A DNA stretch of 64,000 nucleotides from Curvibacter sp. PAE-UM (GTDB lineage: Bacteria > Pseudomonadota > Gammaproteobacteria > Burkholderiales > Burkholderiaceae_C), in NCBI RefSeq assembly GCF_001432305.1, contig NZ_KQ483358.1, positions 2,722,114 to 2,786,113 on the forward strand, given 5' to 3'. Made by a program: the position numbers and the translations under genes. Numbering within the stretch: position 1 is the stretch's first letter; every line of letters starts with the position of its first letter. Below are positions 59,315 to 64,000 of the stretch, piece by piece. Below the pieces are notes generated by a model, which ran no database searches, was not told the origin of the DNA, and was given only the letters and a program-made list of their open reading frames with translations.

Positions 59315-61159
59315 TTAAGCGTTGATGTCGATGGGTTTGATGCTGCCCGGCACGATTTTCGCGCCGAAGTCACGCATCATGGTCTGCACGAAGGGGTCTT
59401 CGTAAATCAGTTTCTCTGCGGCCTGCTGCTTCTCTTCTGCAATGGCGGCATTGCGCTTGGCCGGGCTGTCACCCACGCGGCCGATCTCCACGGCCAGGGT
59501 CACATTGTGGCCAGCGGCCTGCAGGGCCGCTTGCAGACGCTCGCGGCTGGAGGTGGAGTTGAGCGACTCGCGTTCCACGCGCAGCAGCCACTGGTCGCTG
59601 TCGCGCGCCACCAGTTGCGACTGCAGGGCCAGTTCGCGCACCAGAGCGGTCACGGCCTCGCTGGCCACCAGCTGCTGCACCGTCAGGTGCCAGTAGGCGC
59701 CCTCCTCGGTCGGCACCAGCGGCGAGCCGGCACTGGGTCCAGGCGCGTCGGCACGCGACTCGGGGGCCACACGCACCGGCACCGCCATCACCTTGGCGGC
59801 GGCGGGCGCACCCGCCACCGGGGTGGCGGGTGGCGTGGGATGGGCGGCATCGACCACGGACAGCACCTGCCCATGGGACGGATGGACCGGCGCAGCGCTG
59901 GACGGCGGGGCTGTCGCCGTGATCGGGCGCGCCGCCACCGGCGGCGTGGGCGCCGAAACGGGGGCCGCTGCGACCGGCGCAGCAGGCCGCGCCACCGGCA
60001 CGGACGCCGCCGCCCGTGTTTCAGGCGATTTCAGTGTTTTTTTTTCAGCCGACCCGGCAACGCCGGGCTTGAAGGCGAGCAGGCGCAAGAGCACCATGGT
60101 GAGCGCGGCGTACTCATCGGGCGCCAGCCCCAGCTCGCCGCGCCCGTGCAGGCACAGGCTGTAGAGCAGCTGCGTCTCGTCGGCCGGCAGCAGCGCGGCC
60201 AGGCGCGCCGTCTCGGCGCCTTCAGGATCGGATTCGTCGGCGCTGTCGGGCACTGCCTGCAGCACGGCCATGCGCTGCAGCACCACACTCATCTCTTCCA
60301 GCGTGGAGGCCGCACTCTGGCCGTTGACGCGCAAGGTCTCGGAGGTTTCCACCACCGTCTTGCCGTCGCCCTGGGCCAGCGCATCGATGAGCTGGAACAC
60401 ATGCGAGCGGTCCACGCTGCCCAGCATCTGGCGCACCGTCTCGACCTGCAGCTGGCCCGAGCCGAAAGCGATGGCCTGGTCGGTCAGCGACAAGGCGTCG
60501 CGCATGGAGCCGCGTGCGGCCCGTGCGATCAGGCGCAGCGCCGCCGGCTCGGCCGGCACGTTCTCGGCCGCGAGCACCTTGACCAGGTGTTCCAGCACCG
60601 TCTCGGGCGCCATGGGCCGCAGGTTGAACTGCAGGCAGCGCGACAGCACGGTGACCGGCACCTTCTGCGGGTCCGTCGTGGCCAGCACGAACTTGAGGTA
60701 CTCGGGCGGTTCCTCCAGCGTCTTGAGCATGGCGTTGAAGGCCGTGTTCGAGAGCATGTGGACTTCGTCGATCATGAAGACCTTGAAGCGGCCCTGCACC
60801 GGCTTGTAGACTGCCTGCTCCAGCAGGGCCTGGACTTCGTCCACACCGCGGTTGGAGGCGGCGTCGAGTTCTGTGTAGTCGACAAAACGACCCGAGTCGA
60901 TGTCGGTGCAGGCCTGGCAGACACCGCAGGGCTGGTCGGTGATGCCGCCTGAGCCGTCCGGGCCCACGCAGTTGAGCGACTTGGCCAGGATGCGCGAGAC
61001 CGTGGTCTTGCCCACGCCGCGCGTGCCGGTGAACAGATAGGCATGGTGCAGGCGCCCGGTCTGCAGCGCATTGCCCAGTGCCCGCACCACGTGCTCCTGC
61101 CCCACCATTTCGGTGAAGCTCTTCGGCCGGTATTTGCGGGCGAGCACGAGATAGGACAT
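59315..61159 (-). CDS. dnaX: DNA polymerase III tau (and probably gamma) subunit
   Basis: A 614-residue clamp-loader ATPase. Walker [21 protein letters not shown], four-cysteine zinc module (C-x(n)-PCGVCQAC), Walker [28 protein letters not shown] motif (LSRCLQFNL), the collar domain to about 365, an Ala/Pro/Val-rich linker (about 380-490) and a C-terminal polymerase-binding region. At 60045-60037 the mRNA has nine consecutive A residues (residues 372-375), right after the collar. Slippage by one in either direction meets TGA within a few codons, so a gamma-like short form is expected. Confidence 0.96.
   Translation of the reverse strand: MSYLVLARKYRPKSFTEMVGQEHVVRALGNALQTGRLHHAYLFTGTRGVGKTTVSRILAKSLNCVGPDGSGGITDQPCGVCQACTDIDSGRFVDYTELDAASNRGVDEVQALLEQAVYKPVQGRFKVFMIDEVHMLSNTAFNAMLKTLEEPPEYLKFVLATTDPQKVPVTVLSRCLQFNLRPMAPETVLEHLVKVLAAENVPAEPAALRLIARAARGSMRDALSLTDQAIAFGSGQLQVETVRQMLGSVDRSHVFQLIDALAQGDGKTVVETSETLRVNGQSAASTLEEMSVVLQRMAVLQAVPDSADESDPEGAETARLAALLPADETQLLYSLCLHGRGELGLAPDEYAALTMVLLRLLAFKPGVAGSAEKKTLKSPETRAAASVPVARPAAPVAAAPVSAPTPPVAARPITATAPPSSAAPVHPSHGQVLSVVDAAHPTPPATPVAGAPAAAKVMAVPVRVAPESRADAPGPSAGSPLVPTEEGAYWHLTVQQLVASEAVTALVRELALQSQLVARDSDQWLLRVERESLNSTSSRERLQAALQAAGHNVTLAVEIGRVGDSPAKRNAAIAEEKQQAAEKLIYEDPFVQTMMRDFGAKIVPGSIKPIDINA
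60037..60067 (-). promoter_or_regulatory. A9 slippage site in dnaX with upstream hairpin
   Basis: The transcript reads CCCGGC-GTT-GCCGGG (60067-60053), seven spacer bases, then nine A residues (60045-60037). The zero frame is E-K-K-T-L; one extra A, or -1 slippage, gives K-N-T-E-I-A-stop, and loss of one A gives K-K-H-stop. A possible downstream stem CACGG/CCGTG follows. The position, directly after domain III, is where gamma should end. Confidence 0.7.
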
Positions 61160-61209
61160 GCGCTCGATTCTAAGGTGTGGACCGCGCCGAATATTCCGGA
61201 CCGGCGGCC

Positions 61210-61237
61210 TTTAAGTTCCAGCCCCAGCCCTTACAAT
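61210..61237 (+). promoter_or_regulatory. ffs promoter
   Basis: TACAAT (61232-61237) lies eight bases before the RNA 5' end, with TTTAAG (61210-61215) 16 bases upstream as a weak -35. Confidence 0.55.
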
Positions 61238-61244
61238 ACAAAGC

Positions 61245-61338
61245 GACGGGCCTTCCCGCATGGTGAAGCGGCCAACCGGGTCAGGTGGGGAACCAAGCAG
61301 CCCTAACTGTGGAGCCAGTGCCGGGGTCGAGGTCCGTC
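61245..61338 (+). ncRNA. ffs: 4.5S signal recognition particle RNA
   Basis: The conserved SRP domain IV apical region is visible as GGGTCAGGTGGGGAACCAAGCAGCCCTAAC, matching the GGTCAGG...GGAA...AAGCAGCC consensus bound by Ffh. The flanking strands pair into a long hairpin, with GACGG at the 5' end and CCGTC at the 3' end, giving about 94 nt. A further 7-bp hairpin acctcat/atgaggt (61339-61361) follows directly and may mark the end of transcription. It is divergent from dnaX. Confidence 0.92.
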
Positions 61339-61432
61339 ACCTCATACATGTGCGATGAGGTCTGCAGCGCAAACGCGCCATCCAGACCTTGGCACAACAC
61401 CCCCGGGCCGTGCGCCCGGGTCCCCTCGCCGA

Positions 61433-61858
61433 TCAGCCAGCGACCAGGCCTGCGGCCTCGATGCCTGCGATGCAGATCTTTTCGTCTTCGTCCCCGGTGC
61501 CACCGCTGGCGCCAGCTGCGCCAAGGATCTGGCCCTGCGCGTTCTTGATCAGCACTGCACCCGGCTGCGGCAGGAACCGCCCCTGGGCGGTGGCCGCCAG
61601 CGTGACAAAGAAGTTGGGATTGTCCTTGGCGCGATTGGCGAGCACACGGCTGGAAACGCCCATACCCACGGCCCCCCAGGCCTTGCCTTTGGCAATGTCG
61701 AAGCGGAACATGCTCGCGCCGTCTTCACGCAGAAAGGTCACCAGATCACCCGCCCGGTCCAGCACGACGATGCCCATGGGCTGGTAGCCGGCGGTGCGTG
61801 CCGCCTTGGCGGCAGCCTGGGCGATGGTGAGGGCGGTGTCTAGGGTGAGTTCGGACAT
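61433..61858 (-). CDS. DUF336 / GlcG-HbpS family haem-binding-like protein
   Basis: A 141-residue single-domain protein of the Haem_degrading (GlcG/HbpS) family: LTLDTALTIAQAAAKAARTAG, MGIVVLDRAGDLVTFLREDGAS, IAKGKAWGAVGMG, and a C-terminal GAAGASGGTGDEDEKICIAGIEA. No signal peptide. Some members bind haem or cobalamin; many sit beside catabolic enzymes with unknown role. Here it follows an oxidoreductase and a Bug receptor. Confidence 0.88.
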   Translation of the reverse strand: MSELTLDTALTIAQAAAKAARTAGYQPMGIVVLDRAGDLVTFLREDGASMFRFDIAKGKAWGAVGMGVSSRVLANRAKDNPNFFVTLAATAQGRFLPQPGAVLIKNAQGQILGAAGASGGTGDEDEKICIAGIEAAGLVAG

Positions 61859-61954
61859 GGCAGGAGCTCGGATGGTTGGAATCGTTGGGAACCGGCAGGC
61901 GCCGGCAGACGGAGCCCACGCGCCGCGCAGGACACGTGGGTACCGGGGAAGACG

Positions 61955-62845
61955 CTAGAGTTTGCCACCTGTACTGAGCCACCAGACCGGCAGCTTGGAG
62001 CAGTCGGCGGCATCCAGCCCGCTGTGTGCCGCCTGGTCAAAGCTCTTGAGCGTGGCTTCGGTCAGCGGCAGCTTGCGCCCGAGCGACTGGGCCTGGGCCA
62101 GCATGGCGCGCACGTCCTTGCGCATGGTGGCCACGTCCACGGTGATCGCGTCGTTTTTCTGGCCGGCCAGCGCCTGCGCGATCATGGGGCCGCGCACCTT
62201 GAGCATATTGGGCCCGCCCGAGGACTCGGAGAACACTTCGATCACCCGTTGCGGATCCAGCCCCAGGGGCTCGATCAGGGACAGCGCCTCGCCCAGGGTC
62301 TGCCAGTAGACCATCAGCGGCAGGTTGATCGCCAGCTTCATGGTGGCGCCCGAACCATGGGGACCGACGTGCTCGATGCGGCGGCAGAGCAACTCCAGCA
62401 CCGGACGGGCTCGCGCCAGGTCGGCCGCTTCGCCGCCGACAAAACCCAGCAGCTTGCCGTCCTTGGCCGGACCGACGCTGCCGCTGACCGGGCATTCGAT
62501 ATAGGCGGCCTGCACGGCGCGCGCGCGCGCGGCCTGCTCCTGCTGCTTGGCGGGCTTGACCGTACTCATCTCGATGAAGAGCTTGTCCTTGACCGGCCCG
62601 GACCACAAGCCCTGGGCCGAGAGGTACACATCGTCCAGGGCCTGCTCGTTGGTGAGCAGGCTGAGCACCACATCACACTGGGTGGCCAGTTCGGCGGGCG
62701 TGGCCGCCCAGGCGATGCCGCTGTCGAGCAGCGCCTGCGCGCGCGCCTTCGAGCGGTTCCAGACGGTGACCGGTTGACCCAGGGTGTGCAGGCGCGAGGC
62801 GATCGCGCTGCCCATCTTGCCGGTTCCTGCGATGCCTATGCGCAT
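61955..62845 (-). CDS. NAD(P)-dependent oxidoreductase of the 3-hydroxyisobutyrate dehydrogenase family
   Basis: A 296-residue beta-hydroxyacid dehydrogenase starting at 62845 (MRIGIAGTGKMGSAIASRL). It has the Rossmann GxGxMG motif, the substrate-binding PVSGSVGPAKDGKLLGFVGG, and the catalytic Lys in GSGATMKLAINL. Substrates of the family include 3-hydroxyisobutyrate, tartronate semialdehyde and 6-phosphogluconate; the exact one cannot be read here. The longer frame from 62965 overlaps the Bug gene and is rejected. Confidence 0.9.
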   Translation of the reverse strand: MRIGIAGTGKMGSAIASRLHTLGQPVTVWNRSKARAQALLDSGIAWAATPAELATQCDVVLSLLTNEQALDDVYLSAQGLWSGPVKDKLFIEMSTVKPAKQQEQAARARAVQAAYIECPVSGSVGPAKDGKLLGFVGGEAADLARARPVLELLCRRIEHVGPHGSGATMKLAINLPLMVYWQTLGEALSLIEPLGLDPQRVIEVFSESSGGPNMLKVRGPMIAQALAGQKNDAITVDVATMRKDVRAMLAQAQSLGRKLPLTEATLKSFDQAAHSGLDAADCSKLPVWWLSTGGKL

Positions 62846-62870
62846 GATGTGCCCCTTGTCGCGTTGCAGG

Positions 62871-63860
62871 CTAGTCAGCCTTGATGTTGTTGTCGGCCAC
62901 CAGCTTGGCGTACTTGGTCGTCTCTGCAGCGAGGAAGGCCTTGAACTCGTCCTGGGTGCTGGCATGGGCCTCGACGCCCAGACCGGCGAACCGCTCTTTC
63001 AAGTCGGGGTTGGCCATGATCTTGACCAGGGCCTGCTGGTAGCTGTCGACGACGGCCTTGGGCGTGCCGGCTGGCACGAAAACGCCCCACCAGTTGACGG
63101 CCACCAAGCCCGGCAGGCCGGCTTCGGCGAAGGTGGGGATCTCGGGGCTCATGGGCGAGCGCTTTTCGCTGGTGATGGCCAGCGCGCGCAGGCGACCGGT
63201 GCGGATGTGCTGGATGACCGGCAAGGCGTCCGACACCATCATCTGGATCTGGCCGGCGATCAGGTCGGTCACGGCCAGGCCGCCGCCCTTGTAGGGCACG
63301 CCCACCATCTTGACGCCGGCCTGGCGCATGATGAGCTCGCCGCCCAGGTGCGACATGCTGCCGGGGCCGCTGGTGCCGAAATTGATGGCGCCGGGCTGGG
63401 CCCGCGCTGCCTTGAGCAGGTCTTCCAGGGTCTTGTAGGGAGAGGAAGCCGGCACAGCCAGGATGTTGGGGCCGGTCGCCGTGAGCGCGACCGGAATGAA
63501 ATCCTTCTCCATGCTGTAGGGCACCTTGCTGATCAGCGGGTTCACTGCCGCCGGGCCCAGGTTGCCCACCACGAAGGTGTAGCCGTCGGCCGGCTGGCGG
63601 GCCGTGAATTCCATGCCGATGGAGCCGGCCGCGCCCGGCTTGCTTTCGATGATGACGGGCTGCCCCCAGTGCTCGCTGAGCTTCTGGCCCATGATGCGGG
63701 CCATCAGGTCGGAGCTGCCGCCCGGCGGATAGGTCACCACCAGCTTGACCGGCTTGTTGGGAAAACCTTGCGCCGCCACGATGGGCGACAGGCAGCTCAG
63801 GCCCAAGGCCAGCAGCAGGGCACTGTTTCTTTTCAGACTCGATAGCAACACCGACTTCAT
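62871..63860 (-). CDS. Bug-family tripartite tricarboxylate transporter substrate-binding protein
   Basis: A 329-residue periplasmic receptor of the TctC/Bug type, hugely expanded in Burkholderiales. Signal peptide to about residue 30 (VAAQG), then FPNKPVKLVVTYPPGGSSDLMARIMGQKLSEHWGQPVIIESKPGAAGSIG, NFGTSGPGSMSHLGGELI, and GVPYKGGGLAVTDLIAGQIQMMVSD. No tctA or tctB gene is next to it, so it may be an orphan receptor or a sensor component. Binds carboxylates; ligand unknown. The following 140 bases to the window end hold no gene. Confidence 0.93.
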   Translation of the reverse strand: MKSVLLSSLKRNSALLLALGLSCLSPIVAAQGFPNKPVKLVVTYPPGGSSDLMARIMGQKLSEHWGQPVIIESKPGAAGSIGMEFTARQPADGYTFVVGNLGPAAVNPLISKVPYSMEKDFIPVALTATGPNILAVPASSPYKTLEDLLKAARAQPGAINFGTSGPGSMSHLGGELIMRQAGVKMVGVPYKGGGLAVTDLIAGQIQMMVSDALPVIQHIRTGRLRALAITSEKRSPMSPEIPTFAEAGLPGLVAVNWWGVFVPAGTPKAVVDSYQQALVKIMANPDLKERFAGLGVEAHASTQDEFKAFLAAETTKYAKLVADNNIKAD

Positions 63861-64000
63861 GTCATCTCCTTGGGTTGTTGGAAATTCAATTAATCGCCGA
63901 ACTGGACATCGACTTTTAATTCTGCGTGCACACCGTTGAAAGCATCGAGGGTGTTAACCCTGTGATCCCTGGACCGGCCTGGCGCGTCATGGGCCACCGC

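Overview
The window is a chromosomal segment of a high-GC betaproteobacterium, most likely Burkholderiales (Comamonadaceae-like). The reasons are the ilvB-ilvH-ilvC-pssA-leuA order, the gloB/methyltransferase/rnhA and dnaX-ybaB-recR clusters, a Bug-type solute receptor, DUF3619/DUF3106 proteins beside an ECF-like sigma factor, the small Trp-rich protein, and repeats of the kind common in that family. No phage, plasmid, integron, CRISPR array or transposase gene was seen. Taxonomy is inferred from gene content only.

Layout. 1-2.0 kb: truncated malonyl-CoA decarboxylase, translationally coupled to a GntR/FCD regulator with a palindromic site in front of it. 2.1-5.4 kb: lgt, ilvD, a Trp-rich peptide and a cytochrome c. 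5.5-10.9 kb: acs, a 271-bp structured element with terminal inverted repeats, a UPF0114 protein, class I fumarase and murI. 10.9-14 kb: secreted nuclease, tRNA-Pro(UGG), the N-end-rule transferases aat and bpt, and an IclR regulator. 14-21.3 kb: PBP7-type endopeptidase and the branched-chain amino acid block (leuA with leader peptide and attenuator, pssA, ilvC, ilvH, ilvB). 21.6-25.2 kb: sigma factor/DUF3619/DUF3106/RDD/dgkA/LOG operon, then PII. 25.3-31.3 kb: nadE, a GNAT/FemAB-like protein, a chemoreceptor with cheW, and ppa. 31.5-40 kb: proton-pumping pyrophosphatase, an unknown protein, a LuxR-type response regulator convergent with a TonB receptor / binding protein / hybrid kinase operon. 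40-43.2 kb: moaA-mobA-moeA. 43.2-50 kb: P-type ATPase and an RND efflux pair. 50.1-53.7 kb: rnhA, methyltransferase, gloB, mltD. 53.7-57.8 kb: an ABC uptake operon containing two related lipoproteins. 57.9-61.3 kb: MAPEG protein, recR, ybaB, dnaX and the 4.5S SRP RNA. 61.4-64 kb: DUF336 protein, a 3-hydroxyisobutyrate dehydrogenase-like enzyme and a Bug receptor.

Most of the window is housekeeping. The parts that stand out are: an A9 slippery run in dnaX with stop codons just beyond it in both alternative frames; the 271-bp inverted-repeat element at 7604-7874; the leuA attenuation leader; a REP-like palindrome read in frame as an extra loop in gloB; the TonB receptor / binding protein / hybrid kinase / response regulator set; and the twin lipoproteins inside the ABC operon. 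Gene starts were moved from the longest open frame where homology, RBS or stop-start overlap favoured another codon. Several genes appear to start with GTG or TTG.
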